From: Leifsonia shinshuensis
Lineage (GTDB): Bacteria > Actinomycetota > Actinomycetes > Actinomycetales > Microbacteriaceae
Reading direction: 5' to 3'
Length of the DNA: 64,000 nucleotides
Assembly (NCBI RefSeq): GCF_013410375.1
Contig: NZ_JACCFL010000001.1
Span: 682,001-746,000, forward strand
The position numbers were made by a program, and so were the translations under genes. Positions 24,302-33,657 of the stretch are shown here, one piece after another. The stretch's first letter is position 1. The number at the start of each line of letters is the position of its first letter. The notes under the pieces are model-generated. The model searched no databases. It had not been told where the DNA came from and saw only the letters and a program-made list of their open reading frames with translations.

Positions 24302-26416
24302 GGGGAGAACGACAACATCAATCCAGCGCGCCGACGTGCAGGGGCCGCGACCGGCTTCCTCGCGCTGAGCGTCGCCGCGGGAGTGCTCGTCAGCGCGATG
24401 GTGACGCCGGTCGTCGCCGTCGCGGGCGTCGCGACAGGGGCCGGCATCCACGTCTTCGAGACGATGCCGGAGGCGCTGACGGTCGACGCGCTCGCGCAGA
24501 CGACCGACATCTACGCGAGGAACGGCGCAGGCGAGCCGGTCCTCCTGGCGTCCGTCTACGAGCAGAACCGCAAGAACGTCGGCTGGGACGAGGTGTCAGG
24601 CTACGTCAAGGACGCCCTGATCTCGACGGAGGACCCGCGCTTCTACCGGCACAGCGGTGTCGACATCCCGTCGGCCCTGCGCGCGGCGATCGGCAATGCG
24701 GCCTCGGGGGAGGTCGGCTCCGGCGCCTCGACCATCACCATGCAGTACGTCAAGAACATCCTCGTCCAGCGGGCCGAGGCGATCCGCGACAAGGCGGAGC
24801 GCCAGGCGGCCTACCGGGAGGCCACCAAGACCGGGATGGACAGGAAGCTCCGCGAGATGCGCCTCGCGATCGGGCTCGAGAAGTCCCTCACCAAGGACCA
24901 GATCCTGCTCGGCTACCTCAACATCGCGCACTTCGGCGGGTCTGTGTACGGCATCCAGGCCGCGGCCGAGTACTACTACGGCGTGAACGCGGCGGACCTC
25001 ACGCTCGCCCAGGCCGCCACCCTCGTCGCCACGGTCAACGAGCCGAACGGCCTCCGCATCGACGACCCGGAGAACATCGGCGACAACAGGTTCCGCCGCG
25101 ACAACGACGTCCTCGCCGCGATGCTGCGCGAGCACGCCATCACGCAGGCGCAGCACGACGAGGCCGTCGCCACCGAGATCGAGCCGAACATCACGCCGCC
25201 GTCCACGGGTTGCCGCACCGCCAACCCGCTCGGCGCCGGCTTCTTCTGCGACTACGTGCAGCGCGTCATCGAGAACGAGAAGGTCCTCGCCGACCCGAAG
25301 GACTCCGGCCACAGCACCCTGAGCCGCGGCGGCTACGACATCTTCACGACGCTCGACCTGGACCTCCAGGCGGCGGCCGTCGCGGCGGTCGACGCGTACG
25401 TCCCGCACGCGACGGACGTGCTCGACCTGGGCGCCTCGCTGGTCACGGTCGAGCCGGGCACCGGGCGCATCCTCGCGATGGCGCAGAACAAGGACTTCAA
25501 CGCCGACCCGGACGAGACGTCGGCCGAGAACACCGCCGTCAACTACGGCGCGGACTACGACTACGGCGGGTCGAGCGGGTTCCAGGCCGGCTCCACCTAC
25601 AAGGTCTTCACCCTCGCCGAGTGGCTGAAGGACGGCCGGTCGCTCAACGACACCGTGAACGGCGACGCGCGCCCGATGAACCTGTCCACGTTCAAGGACA
25701 GCTGCCAGGGCTCGGGGACCGGCACCTACTCGCCCAAGAACGACAGCGCGCAGCGCCCGGGGAACATGTCGGTGCGGTCGGCGACCGCCGGCTCGGTCAA
25801 CGGCGCGTACTTCTCGATGGCGCAGAAGCTCGACCAGTGCGAGATCCGCAAGACGGCGGAGGCGTTCGGCCTCAAGCGCGCCGACGGCAAGCCGCTCACG
25901 TCCTACGTGTCCGACGTGCTCGGCACCAACGAGGTCTCGCCGGTGCGCATGGCCGCCGCGTTCGCGGGCATCGCCAACAAGGGCGTGTACTGCGCGCCGA
26001 TCGCGATCGACCGCATCGTCGGCCCGGACGGCGCCGAGCTCCCGGTGCCGGCGAGCGCCTGCTCGGAGGCCGTCGCGCCGGAGGTCGCCGCGACGATGGC
26101 GTCCGCCCTGCAGAGCGTCGTGCGCGGCGGCACGGGGTCGGCGTCGAACCCGGGTGACGGGATCCCCGTCTTCGGCAAGACCGGCACGACCGACTCGGAG
26201 AAGGACACCTGGTTCGTGGGCTCCACCACCAGGCTGACCACCGCGGTCTGGGTCGGCAACGTCAACGGGGACGTGTCCCTGCGGCGCTCGAAGGTGGGCG
26301 GCATCCAGGCCGACCAGCTCCGCCACCGGGTCTGGAAGCAGTACATGACGGCGGCGAACAAGGCACTCCCCGGCGACGCCTTCCCGGAGTCCTCCCCGCG
26401 ACCGGTGCGCGACTGA
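24299..26416 (+). CDS. Class A penicillin-binding protein (glycosyltransferase-transpeptidase)
   Basis: The 705-residue bifunctional enzyme polymerises lipid II and cross-links peptidoglycan outside the membrane. After a cytoplasmic stub there is one signal-anchor helix (about 17-50). The GT51 domain shows catalytic Glu111 in STEDPRFYRHSGVD and the second motif GSGASTITMQYVKN. The transpeptidase domain has Ser432 in STYK, SVN at 499-501, and KTGT beginning at Lys627. Length fits actinobacterial PonA-like proteins without extra PASTA domains. ATG at 24299 is chosen; sequence further upstream is divergent promoter DNA. The Cys pairs in the transpeptidase domain may form disulfides. Confidence 0.93.
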   Translation: MGENDNINPARRRAGAATGFLALSVAAGVLVSAMVTPVVAVAGVATGAGIHVFETMPEALTVDALAQTTDIYARNGAGEPVLLASVYEQNRKNVGWDEVSGYVKDALISTEDPRFYRHSGVDIPSALRAAIGNAASGEVGSGASTITMQYVKNILVQRAEAIRDKAERQAAYREATKTGMDRKLREMRLAIGLEKSLTKDQILLGYLNIAHFGGSVYGIQAAAEYYYGVNAADLTLAQAATLVATVNEPNGLRIDDPENIGDNRFRRDNDVLAAMLREHAITQAQHDEAVATEIEPNITPPSTGCRTANPLGAGFFCDYVQRVIENEKVLADPKDSGHSTLSRGGYDIFTTLDLDLQAAAVAAVDAYVPHATDVLDLGASLVTVEPGTGRILAMAQNKDFNADPDETSAENTAVNYGADYDYGGSSGFQAGSTYKVFTLAEWLKDGRSLNDTVNGDARPMNLSTFKDSCQGSGTGTYSPKNDSAQRPGNMSVRSATAGSVNGAYFSMAQKLDQCEIRKTAEAFGLKRADGKPLTSYVSDVLGTNEVSPVRMAAAFAGIANKGVYCAPIAIDRIVGPDGAELPVPASACSEAVAPEVAATMASALQSVVRGGTGSASNPGDGIPVFGKTGTTDSEKDTWFVGSTTRLTTAVWVGNVNGDVSLRRSKVGGIQADQLRHRVWKQYMTAANKALPGDAFPESSPRPVRD

Positions 26417-26460
26417 GCCCCCGGGTCCGTTTTCCGCCGGTCGACGTCGGCGGCGGGCAG

Positions 26461-26475
26461 TAGCCTCGACGAGTG
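26461..26475 (+). promoter_or_regulatory. Leaderless -10 box of the EamA gene
   Basis: TAGCCT at 26461-26466, six bases, then the GTG at 26473. Confidence 0.45.
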
Positions 26476-27384
26476 AAGGTCGCTCTGCAGTTCGTCGCCA
26501 TGGGTCTCGTCTGGGGCGCCAGCTTCCTGTTCATGAAGGTGGCGCTGGAGGGCGTCGCGTTCGGTCAGGTGGCCTGGGCGCGCCTGGTGTTCGGGGCGCT
26601 GACGCTCGGGATCATCGTGCTGGCGACGCGCAGCCGCCTGCCGAAGCAGCCAATCGTCTACCTGCACTTCGTGGTGGTCGCGATCACGTACTGCGTGGTG
26701 CCGTTCCTGCTCTTCGCGTGGGCCGAGCAGTACGTCTCCTCCAGCCTCGCCAGCATCTACAACGCTGTCACCCCGATCACGACGGCGATCCTGGCGACCG
26801 CCGCGTTCCGGGTCGAGAGGCTCAACCGGGACCAGGTGCTGGGCGTGCTGGTGGGCGTGATCGGCGTCGTCGTGGTGGTCGGGCCGTGGTCGATCGCGGC
26901 GCTCTCCGGCAGCGTCTGGGGTCAGCTCGCGTGCCTGGGCGCCGTCACCTGCTACGGGTTCAGCTTCGGCTACATCCGCCGGTTCATCAGCCACCGCGAC
27001 ATCCCGACGAACTCCGTCGCCTTCCTCAACATCGGCCTCGCCGCGGTGATCATGGTGCTGCTGACGCCGGTGGTGGCCCTGTCGCCGATCACATTCAGCT
27101 GGCCGGTGCTGCTCAGCCTGCTGGCGCTCGGCGCGCTCGGCACGGGCGTGGTCTACATCTGGAACATGAACGTGCTGCGCGCGTGGGGGCCGACCGCCAC
27201 GTCCGGGGTCACCTACGTGACGCCGGTCGTGGGTGTGGCGCTGGGCATCCTCGTGCTCGGGGAGCACCTCAGCTGGAACGAGCCGGTCGGCGCCGCGATC
27301 GTCCTCTGCGGCATCCTGCTGACGCAGCAGCGCGTGCGCCTCTTCACCCGCCGCCAGGTCGAGCTGGTCAGGCAGGCCGACTGA
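26473..27384 (+). CDS. EamA-domain (DMT superfamily) transporter
   Basis: The 303-residue product has ten predicted membrane helices in two EamA repeats, each beginning with a pattern of the type VWGASFLFMK (about 13-22) and CYGFSFGYIRR in the second half. The GTGVVYIWNMNVLRAWGP and TPVVGVALGILVLGEHL segments are typical of the family, which exports or takes up small metabolites such as amino acids. The substrate is unknown. GTG start at 26473 is supported by the -10-like box. It is convergent with purL and separated from it by a perfect 19-bp inverted repeat. Confidence 0.88.
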   Translation: MKVALQFVAMGLVWGASFLFMKVALEGVAFGQVAWARLVFGALTLGIIVLATRSRLPKQPIVYLHFVVVAITYCVVPFLLFAWAEQYVSSSLASIYNAVTPITTAILATAAFRVERLNRDQVLGVLVGVIGVVVVVGPWSIAALSGSVWGQLACLGAVTCYGFSFGYIRRFISHRDIPTNSVAFLNIGLAAVIMVLLTPVVALSPITFSWPVLLSLLALGALGTGVVYIWNMNVLRAWGPTATSGVTYVTPVVGVALGILVLGEHLSWNEPVGAAIVLCGILLTQQRVRLFTRRQVELVRQAD

Positions 27385-27443
27385 CACATTCGTGCCGAAT
27401 GTCCACTCTGGCGGCGCCAGAAGCGACATTCGGCACGAATGTG
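27385..27443. repeat. Long inverted repeat between eamA and purL, with an inner hairpin
   Basis: Arms 27385-27403 and 27425-27443 are 19 bp and perfectly complementary (CACATTCGTGCCGAATGTC on the left). The 21-nt loop contains its own hairpin, TCTGGC-GGC-GCCAGA. The arms are themselves partly palindromic (ATTCGTGCCGAAT). Probable bidirectional terminator. Confidence 0.88.
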
Positions 27444-27450
27444 AGCAGCG

Positions 27451-29769
27451 CTAGGCGACCGTCGGGCCGAAGTGCTCGGGGAGCGTGGAGCGGTGCACCC
27501 CGCGCAGCTCCTCCAGGCCGACCGTGAAGAGGTCCTGCACCTCGAGCACCGGCTGCGCGCCGACCTCGGCGTCGGTGACGCCGATGCGGAGGAGCGGCAC
27601 GCCGCGGCCCTCGCAGAGCCCGCGGAACTTCACGTCGTCCTCGCGCGGCACCGAGACGATGACACGGGCCGTGGACTCGCTGAACAGCGCGGTCGCGGCG
27701 TCCACGCCGTCGCGCTCCTGCAGCTCGCCGAGCCAGACGCGCGCGCCGACGCCGAACCGCATCACGCTCTCGGCCAGTGCCTGGGCGAGGCCGCCGTCCG
27801 CGAGGTCGTGCGCCGACGAGACCAGGCCCTCGACCGAGGCCGCGTGCAGCGTCTCAGCCAGGGTGCGCTCCGCCGCGAGGTCGACCGCCGGCGGCCGTCC
27901 GCCGAGGTGGCCGTGGACCGTGCCGGCCCAGGCCGAGCCGTCGAGCTCCTCGCGGGTGACGCCGAGCAGGTAGATGTTCTCGCCCTCGTCCTGCCAGCCG
28001 GCCGGGATGCGGCGGGCGACGTCGTCGATGACGCCGAGCACGCCGACGACGGGGGTCGGGAAGATCGGGGTGTCGCCGGTCTGGTTGTAGAACGACACGT
28101 TGCCGCCGGTGACCGGGATCTCCAGCTCCAGGCAGGCGTCGGAGAGGCCCTCCACCGCCTGCGAGAACTGCCACATGACCTCGGGGTTCTCCGGGCTGCC
28201 GAAGTTGAGGCAGTCGGTGACCGCGGCGGGCACCGCGCCGGAAGCGGCGACGTTGCGGTACGCCTCGGCCAGCGCCAGCTTGGCGCCCTGCTTCGGGTCG
28301 AGCTGGCAGTACCGGCCGTTGGCGTCGGTCGCGATCGCGAAGCCGAGGCCGCTCTCCTCGTCGACGCGGATCATGCCGGAGTCGTCCGGGAAGGACAGCG
28401 CGGTGTTGCCGCCGACGAAGTAGTCGTACTGGTCGGTGATCCAGCTCTTGTCGGCCAGGTTGGCGCTGCCGAGCAGGGCCAGCACCTGCTCGCGCAGCTC
28501 GTCGCCGGAGGTCGGGCGCGCCAGGACGCTGGCGCTGTCGGCCTGGAGGGCGTCGATCCAGGTCGGGTAGGCGACCGGGCGCTCGTAGACCGGGCCGTCG
28601 ACCGCGACGGTGCGCGGGTCGACGTTGACGATCTCCTCGCCCTTCCAGTTGATGACCAGGCGGCCGTTCTCGGTCACCTCGCCCAGCACGCTCGTCTCGA
28701 CGTCCCACTTGGCGGTCACGGCGAGGAAGGCGTCCAGCAGCTCGGGCTTGACGACCGCCATCATGCGCTCCTGGCTCTCGGACATGAGGATCTCCTCCGC
28801 CGTGAGCGTGGGGTCGCGCAGCAGCACCTTGTCGAGCTCGACGAACATGCCGCCGTCGCCGTTGGAGGCCAGCTCGCTCGTCGCGCAGGAGATGCCGGCG
28901 GCGCCGAGGTCCTGGATGCCCTCCACCAGCTTGTCGCGGAACAGCTCCAGGCAGCACTCGATGAGCACCTTCTCGGCGAACGGGTCGCCGACCTGCACGG
29001 CGGGCCGCTTGGTCGGGCCGCCCTCGGAGAACGTGTCGGAGGCCAGGATGCTTGCGCCGCCGATGCCGTCGCCGCCGGTGCGGGCGCCGAAGAGGACGAC
29101 CTTGTTGCCCGCGCCGGACGCGTTGGCGAGGTGCAGGTCCTCGTGGCGCAGCACGCCGACCGAGAGCGCGTTGACCAGCGGGTTGCCCTGGTACACGGAG
29201 TCGAAGTAGGTCTCGCCGCCGATGTTCGGCAGGCCGAGGCAGTTGCCGTAGAACGAGATGCCGGAGACGACGCCGTGCACGACCCGCGCGGTGTCCGGGT
29301 CGTCGATGCGGCCGAAGCGCAGCTGGTCCATGACCGCGACCGGGCGGGCGCCCATCGAGATGATGTCGCGGACGATGCCGCCGACGCCGGTCGCGGCGCC
29401 CTGGAACGGCTCGATGTAGGAGGGGTGGTTGTGCGACTCCACCTTGAAGGTGACCGCCCAGCCCTCGCCGACGTCCACGACGCCCGCGTTCTCGCCCATG
29501 CCGACCATGAGGTTCTTCTTCATCGCCGGCGAGACCTTCTGGCCGAACTGACGCAGGTAGATCTTGGACGACTTGTAGGAGCAGTGCTCCGACCACATCA
29601 CCGAGTACATCGCCAGCTCGCCCGAGGTGGGGCGGCGGCCCAGGATCTCGCGGATGCGCGCGTACTCGTCGTCCTTGAGGCCGAGCGCCGCGTACGGCTG
29701 CTCCTTCTCCGGAGTCGCGGCGGCGTTCGCGACGGTGTCGACGACATGCTGGACGGTGGTGTCGGTCAC
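27451..29769 (-). CDS. purL: Phosphoribosylformylglycinamidine synthase subunit PurL (small type)
   Basis: PurL uses ATP and ammonia from PurQ to convert FGAR to FGAM in purine synthesis. The 772-residue length is the Gram-positive type, which needs separate PurS and PurQ; both are encoded at 34.5-35.5 kb. Visible motifs are [15 protein letters not shown] (catalytic His region, about 54-68), [22 protein letters not shown], and the second-half [13 protein letters not shown] start is used with GGAG upstream, and TAGAAT about 40 bp further upstream could be its promoter. It is separated from purQ by 4.7 kb of unrelated genes. Confidence 0.96.
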   Translation of the reverse strand: MTDTTVQHVVDTVANAAATPEKEQPYAALGLKDDEYARIREILGRRPTSGELAMYSVMWSEHCSYKSSKIYLRQFGQKVSPAMKKNLMVGMGENAGVVDVGEGWAVTFKVESHNHPSYIEPFQGAATGVGGIVRDIISMGARPVAVMDQLRFGRIDDPDTARVVHGVVSGISFYGNCLGLPNIGGETYFDSVYQGNPLVNALSVGVLRHEDLHLANASGAGNKVVLFGARTGGDGIGGASILASDTFSEGGPTKRPAVQVGDPFAEKVLIECCLELFRDKLVEGIQDLGAAGISCATSELASNGDGGMFVELDKVLLRDPTLTAEEILMSESQERMMAVVKPELLDAFLAVTAKWDVETSVLGEVTENGRLVINWKGEEIVNVDPRTVAVDGPVYERPVAYPTWIDALQADSASVLARPTSGDELREQVLALLGSANLADKSWITDQYDYFVGGNTALSFPDDSGMIRVDEESGLGFAIATDANGRYCQLDPKQGAKLALAEAYRNVAASGAVPAAVTDCLNFGSPENPEVMWQFSQAVEGLSDACLELEIPVTGGNVSFYNQTGDTPIFPTPVVGVLGVIDDVARRIPAGWQDEGENIYLLGVTREELDGSAWAGTVHGHLGGRPPAVDLAAERTLAETLHAASVEGLVSSAHDLADGGLAQALAESVMRFGVGARVWLGELQERDGVDAATALFSESTARVIVSVPREDDVKFRGLCEGRGVPLLRIGVTDAEVGAQPVLEVQDLFTVGLEELRGVHRSTLPEHFGPTVA

Positions 29770-29824
29770 GCGGGCACTCCAGGCTGCTGGCGGTGGCGGG
29801 GGATGGGAGCCATTCTACCGGGGG

Positions 29825-30607
29825 TTAAGCGGGGCAGCGCTCCGGGGGCATCGAGCTCTCCGCGCCGATCTGGATGCCCTGCACCTCGCCCGAGATCACT
29901 TTGAAGATGATCCGTCGTCCATCGCTTCGGGTGAGCGTGTACTGCACGGAGGTGTTGTTGTACTCGCCCGTTTTCACGAGGTCCGGATAGGCGGCCGCCA
30001 GAGCCTCGGCCGTCGATCCCAGCCCGATTCCCTCCGCGGTCTTCGGGGAGAGTGAGACGTCGTTACCGGGGCGACCGAGCAACTCGATCGTGTCCGCCGT
30101 TACCTGACCGTTGTCGTCGATCACCCGGAGTGTCGTCCTGTCCGGCAGGCCGAGGTAGAGGCTGAACGGCAGGCAGATCGGGTCCGTCTCATCGGAGAAG
30201 GTGGAGAGCTCCGCCTTGACGTCGGCCAGCGGCCGGCCCAGGGTGACCGGGCCCATGCGGTCGACGTCGATCCTCCACGTGGAGGGGTCGGCGGGATCCT
30301 CGGCGGCCGGTGCCTGCGTGGGCGTCGCTGTCGGCGTCGGGACCGGGGGGGGCGTCGGGCTGGGGGTCGCCGTCACGGTCGGGCTCGCGCTCGGCGTCGG
30401 CGTCGGCGCGGCCTCCGGCGCCAGCAACCCCGAGCCGAGCGCGTACGCGACGCTCCCGCCGGAGATCCCGAGCGCCACCAGCACCAGCGTCACTACGAGC
30501 GCCGTGTGTTTGCGCACCCGGCCGTACCGTCCGTCCGCCGCCGTGGTCACGACCAGTTCGCGGATCGCCGCTTTGCGGCGCGGGTCGAAGGTGGGCTCGC
30601 CGTTCAT
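29825..30607 (-). CDS. Membrane-anchored protein with extracytoplasmic domain, encoded after the sigma factor
   Basis: The 260-residue product has a cytoplasmic N-terminus of about 34 residues (DPRRKAAIRELVVTTA), one membrane helix (about 35-58), a Thr/Pro-rich linker (about 64-100), and a C-terminal domain (about 108-258) with two cysteines. Its start overlaps the stop of the ECF-like sigma factor gene (ATGA), the usual position of an anti-sigma factor. The N-terminal part lacks the zinc-binding HxxxCxxC of ZAS anti-sigma domains, so it may be a different kind of regulator or just an output protein. I do not recognise a named family. Confidence 0.7.
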   Translation of the reverse strand: MNGEPTFDPRRKAAIRELVVTTAADGRYGRVRKHTALVVTLVLVALGISGGSVAYALGSGLLAPEAAPTPTPSASPTVTATPSPTPPPVPTPTATPTQAPAAEDPADPSTWRIDVDRMGPVTLGRPLADVKAELSTFSDETDPICLPFSLYLGLPDRTTLRVIDDNGQVTADTIELLGRPGNDVSLSPKTAEGIGLGSTAEALAAAYPDLVKTGEYNNTSVQYTLTRSDGRRIIFKVISGEVQGIQIGAESSMPPERCPA

Positions 30608-31191
30608 CGTGCGCCTCCCGTCATGATCGTGGGGTCCTGCTCCTGAACCAGGGCGGAGAGCTTCGCCTTCGCCCGCGAAAGCCGCGACTTCACCGTTCCG
30701 GCGGCGATCCCGAGGGCTTCCGCGGCCGCCGCGGTGCTGAAGTCCTCGAGCACGCAGAGGGTGAGGATGTCCTGGTCGCGTCGCGGGAGCTGCGCGAGCG
30801 CCGCTCGCACGGCGCCGCGGCGCGCATCGCCGTCGAGCCGGTCGTCGACGGTGCCCGCGTGGTCGGGGGCCGGCTCCGGGGCCGGGAGCGCAGCGAGCGC
30901 GGCGCGGTAGCGGCGGGACGACCGCAGATGGTTGCGGAACACATTGTTCGTCGTCACGAGCAGCCACCCCACGACCGACCCGTTCACGACGCGCATGGCG
31001 TCCCGCCGGCGCCACGCCTCCAGGAACACCACGGCCGTGATGTCCTCGGCGTCGTGCACCGAGGCGGTCAGCCGCAGCGCCTGGCGGAACACCCGGTCGT
31101 GGTGCAGGTCGAACAGCACCCCGAACGCGTCGGCGTCGTCGGCGCGCACGCGTTCGAGCACATCAGGCTCGTCGAGCAGAGATCCCCTCAC
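30604..31191 (-). CDS. ECF-type RNA polymerase sigma factor
   Basis: The 195-residue product has sigma region 2 (FGVLFDLHHDRVFRQALRLT and DAEDITAVVFLEAWRRR, about 22-63) and region 4 (LAQLPRRDQDILTLCVLEDFSTAAAAEALGIAAGTVKSRLSRAKAKL, about 133-180), with no region 1 or 3, as in ECF sigma factors. GTG at 31191 is preferred because CACTAT precedes it by six bases; a GTG six bases earlier is in frame. An ATGA overlap joins it to the membrane-anchored protein gene. A GGAAC-containing 19-bp dyad upstream suggests autoregulation. Confidence 0.88.
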   Translation of the reverse strand: MRGSLLDEPDVLERVRADDADAFGVLFDLHHDRVFRQALRLTASVHDAEDITAVVFLEAWRRRDAMRVVNGSVVGWLLVTTNNVFRNHLRSSRRYRAALAALPAPEPAPDHAGTVDDRLDGDARRGAVRAALAQLPRRDQDILTLCVLEDFSTAAAAEALGIAAGTVKSRLSRAKAKLSALVQEQDPTIMTGGAR

Positions 31192-31203
31192 ACTCACATA
31201 GTG
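31189..31203 (-). promoter_or_regulatory. Leaderless -10 box of the sigma factor gene
   Basis: CACTAT (minus strand, 31203-31198), six bases, then GTG at 31191. GGAACC lies 16 bases upstream of the hexamer and would be an ECF-like -35. Confidence 0.45.
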
Positions 31204-31210
31204 TCCGATG

Positions 31211-31229
31211 CGCGGGAACGGTTCCCGCG
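31211..31229. promoter_or_regulatory. 19-bp dyad CGCGGGAAC-G-GTTCCCGCG in the divergent sigma/TfoX promoter
   Basis: Two perfect 9-bp arms flank a single G. Each arm contains GGAAC, the common -35 core of ECF sigma factors, once on each strand, so the element could be a bidirectional promoter or an operator. Confidence 0.55.
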
Positions 31230-31255
31230 TCTAGGGTGGCTCCGAGGAGGCCGCC

Positions 31256-31624
31256 ATGCAGATCCCACGACCGTCGCAGGAGACGATGGAGCTGTTCCGC
31301 TCGGTGGTCCCCGACGCTCCCGGTGTGGAGGTCAAACCGATGTTCGCCAACCTGGGCGCGTTCGTGAACGGCAACATGTTCGCCGGGCTGTTCGGCGAGA
31401 GCGTCGGGGTGCGCCTCCCGGACGACGCCGTGCGGGAGGAGCTGCAGGCGATCGACGGCACCGGGCCGTACGGGCCGGCCGAGCGGCCGATGGGCGGCTA
31501 CGTCGCCCTCCCCGACGCCTGGCGCGACGAGCCCGACCGCCTCCGGGAGTGGATCGGCGTCGCCCTGGAGCAGGTCGGCCGGATGCCCCCGAAGGAGAAG
31601 AAGCCGCGCACGCGCAGACCGTGA
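31256..31624 (+). CDS. TfoX N-terminal-domain protein
   Basis: The 122-residue product matches the TfoX/Sxy N-terminal domain: VEVKPMFANLGAFVNGNMFAGLFGESVGVRLP (about 24-55) is the conserved core, followed by PMGGYVALPDAW and a C-terminal helix. In gamma-proteobacteria TfoX regulates competence, but stand-alone N-terminal-domain proteins in actinobacteria have no assigned function. ATG with GAGGAGG upstream. The basic tail (KEKKPRTRRP) may contact nucleic acid. It is divergent from the sigma factor gene and ends at a perfect 28-bp inverted repeat before ilvD. Confidence 0.82.
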   Translation: MQIPRPSQETMELFRSVVPDAPGVEVKPMFANLGAFVNGNMFAGLFGESVGVRLPDDAVREELQAIDGTGPYGPAERPMGGYVALPDAWRDEPDRLREWIGVALEQVGRMPPKEKKPRTRRP

Positions 31625-31634
31625 GCGCCCGAAA

Positions 31635-31703
31635 AGCAGCACAGGGGTCGCAACACGCCGTTTGCGTGGCGCTGTAACGGCGTGTTGCGACCCCTGTGCT
31701 GCT
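31635..31703. repeat. Perfect 28-bp inverted repeat between tfoX-like and ilvD genes
   Basis: Arms 31635-31662 and 31676-31703 are perfectly complementary over 28 bp, with a 13-nt loop. The left arm includes GCACAGGGGTCGCAACACGC. This is the longest perfect stem in the window. The right arm ends 9 bp before the ilvD stop codon. Probable bidirectional terminator; no U-tract is present. Confidence 0.9.
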
Positions 31704-31712
31704 GACCGGCGC

Positions 31713-33578
31713 TCAGTGGGTGGGGACGGGGATGCGCGTGAGCTGGTCCACATCCCGCGCCGCGCCCTGGTCGGCCGACAGCGTCATCGCCGCGTAGGCC
31801 CGCAGCGCCGCCGACACCGGCCGCTCGCGGTCGAGCGGGCGGAAGCCGCGGCCCGCGGCCAGCGCCTCGCGCCGCGCGTCGAGCTCCGCGTCCGGCACCT
31901 CCAGCCGGATGCTGCGCGCCGCGACGTCGATGGTGATCGTGTCGCCGTCCTCCACCAGCGCGATCGTGCCGCCGGCCGCTGCCTCCGGCGAGACGTGGCC
32001 GATCGACAGGCCCGACGTGCCGCCGGAGAAGCGGCCGTCGGTGATCAGCGCGCACTTCGCGCCGAGGCCACGGCCCTTCAGGAACGACGTCGGGTACAGC
32101 ATCTCCTGCATCCCCGGGCCGCCGCGCGGGCCCTCGTAGCGCACCACGACCACGTCGCCGGCCTGCACTCGCTTGGTCAGGATCGCGTCGACCGCCTCCT
32201 CCTGCGACTCGACCACCACGGCAGGGCCGGAGAACACCAGGATGCTCGGGTCGACGCCCGCGGTCTTCACCACGCAGCCGTCCGGCGCGAGGTTGCCGCG
32301 GAGGATAGCGAGGCCGCCGTCCGCCGAGTGCGCGTGCTCGACATCCCGGATCACGCCGCCGGCGCCGTCCGTGTCGAGCGACTCCCACCGCGCGGACTGC
32401 GACGACGCCTGCGCCGACCGCACGCCGCCCGGGGCGGCGTGGAACAGCTCGATCGCCTCGGCCGTCGCCGAGCCGCCGCGGATGTCCCAGTCGGCCAGCC
32501 ACGACTCCAGCGACGACGCGTGGATGCTGTGCACGCCGCGGTCGAGCAGGCCCGCGCGGTCGAGCTCGCCGAGCAACGCGGGCACGCCGCCCGCGCGGTG
32601 CACGTCCTCCACGAGGGCCGCTCCGTTGGGCGCGACCTTGCTCAGGCAGGGGACCCGGCGGGAGAGCCGGTCGATGTCGTCGAGGTCGTAGTCGATGCCG
32701 CCCTCGCGGGCCGCGGCGAGCAGGTGCAGGATCGTGTTCGTCGAGCCGCCCATCGCGATGTCGAGCGCCATCGCGTTGCCGAACGCCTCGCGGGTCGCGA
32801 TCGAGCGGGGGAGGACCGACTCGTCCTCACCGTCGTAGTAGCGGTGCGCGAGCTCGACGGCGGTCGCGCCGGCCTTCTCGTAGAGCGCGCGGCGGGCGGT
32901 GTGCGTGGCGAGGGTGGAGCCGTTGCCCGGCAGGCCGAGGCCGAGCGCCTCGACCAGGAAGTTCATCGAGTTCGCGGTGAACATGCCGGAGCACGAGCCG
33001 CAGGTCGGGCAGGCGGCCTCCTCGACGCGCAGCAGGTCCTCGTCGGAGACGGCATCGTTCGCGGAGTCGGCCATCGCCGAGATGAGGTCGAGCTTGCGGA
33101 CCGTGCCGTCCACGAGCACCGTGCGGCCGCCCTCCATCGGCCCGCCGGAGACGAAGACGGTCGGGATGTTCAGGCGCAGCGCGGCGAGCAGCATGCCCGG
33201 GGTGATCTTGTCGCAGTTGGAGACGCAGACCAGGGCGTCCGCGCAGTGCGCGTTCACCATGTACTCGACCGAGTCCGCGATCAGCTCGCGCGACGGCAGC
33301 GAGTACAGCATCCCGCCGTGGCCCATGGCGATGCCGTCGTCCACCGCGATCGTGTTGAACTCGCGCGGGATGCCGCCCGCGGCCTGCACGGCCTGCGACA
33401 CGATGCGGCCGACCGGCTGCAGGTGGGTGTGGCCGGGGACGAACTCGGTGAAGCTGTTCGCGACGGCGACGATCGGCTTTCCGAAGTCCTCCCGGGCGAC
33501 GCCGGCGGCGCGCAGCAGTGCGCGGGCGCCGGCCATGTTGCGGCCGTGGGTGACAGTGCGGGAACGGAGGGCTGGCAT
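31713..33578 (-). CDS. ilvD: Dihydroxy-acid dehydratase
   Basis: IlvD dehydrates 2,3-dihydroxy-isovalerate and -methylvalerate to the 2-keto acids of valine and isoleucine synthesis. The 621-residue product has the iron-sulfur and metal motifs [12 protein letters not shown] (Cys122) and [18 protein letters not shown] (Cys190, 193, 196), [20 protein letters not shown], and FVPGHTHLQ. The last lacks the extra Cys found in the other class of the family, so this is the E. coli-like type. ATG start has a CACGAT box six bases upstream. No other ilv genes are present in the window. It is divergent from an HTH regulator gene. Confidence 0.95.
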   Translation of the reverse strand: MPALRSRTVTHGRNMAGARALLRAAGVAREDFGKPIVAVANSFTEFVPGHTHLQPVGRIVSQAVQAAGGIPREFNTIAVDDGIAMGHGGMLYSLPSRELIADSVEYMVNAHCADALVCVSNCDKITPGMLLAALRLNIPTVFVSGGPMEGGRTVLVDGTVRKLDLISAMADSANDAVSDEDLLRVEEAACPTCGSCSGMFTANSMNFLVEALGLGLPGNGSTLATHTARRALYEKAGATAVELAHRYYDGEDESVLPRSIATREAFGNAMALDIAMGGSTNTILHLLAAAREGGIDYDLDDIDRLSRRVPCLSKVAPNGAALVEDVHRAGGVPALLGELDRAGLLDRGVHSIHASSLESWLADWDIRGGSATAEAIELFHAAPGGVRSAQASSQSARWESLDTDGAGGVIRDVEHAHSADGGLAILRGNLAPDGCVVKTAGVDPSILVFSGPAVVVESQEEAVDAILTKRVQAGDVVVVRYEGPRGGPGMQEMLYPTSFLKGRGLGAKCALITDGRFSGGTSGLSIGHVSPEAAAGGTIALVEDGDTITIDVAARSIRLEVPDAELDARREALAAGRGFRPLDRERPVSAALRAYAAMTLSADQGAARDVDQLTRIPVPTH

Positions 33579-33590
33579 GATCCCATCGTG
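33576..33590 (-). promoter_or_regulatory. Leaderless -10 box of ilvD
   Basis: CACGAT (minus strand, 33590-33585), six bases, then the ATG. Confidence 0.4.
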
Positions 33591-33621
33591 CGGGCGCGTC
33601 CGCGGGAGCGGAAGGCGGCGT

Positions 33622-33646
33622 CACTACTAGTAGTGGGAGCACTAGT
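33622..33646 (+). promoter_or_regulatory. Operator-like palindromes for the HTH regulator
   Basis: CACTACTAGTAGTG (33622-33635) is a perfect 14-bp palindrome. A second ACTAGT core lies at 33641-33646 and overlaps the -10 TAGTAT. They sit between divergent ilvD and the regulator gene. Confidence 0.6.
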
Positions 33647-33657
33647 ATCGACGCGTG
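33643..33657 (+). promoter_or_regulatory. Leaderless -10 box of the HTH regulator gene
   Basis: TAGTAT at 33643-33648, six bases, then GTG at 33655. The box overlaps the second ACTAGT core. Confidence 0.55.

Noticed and set aside
27472..29904. An 810-codon frame opposite purL
   Set aside because: Shadow of a well-supported gene; composition rich in Val/Arg/Glu/Ala/Leu repeats without any family motif.
29825..30607. Classical zinc anti-sigma factor
   Set aside because: No HxxxCxxC motif in the cytoplasmic part; only the gene position supports the idea.
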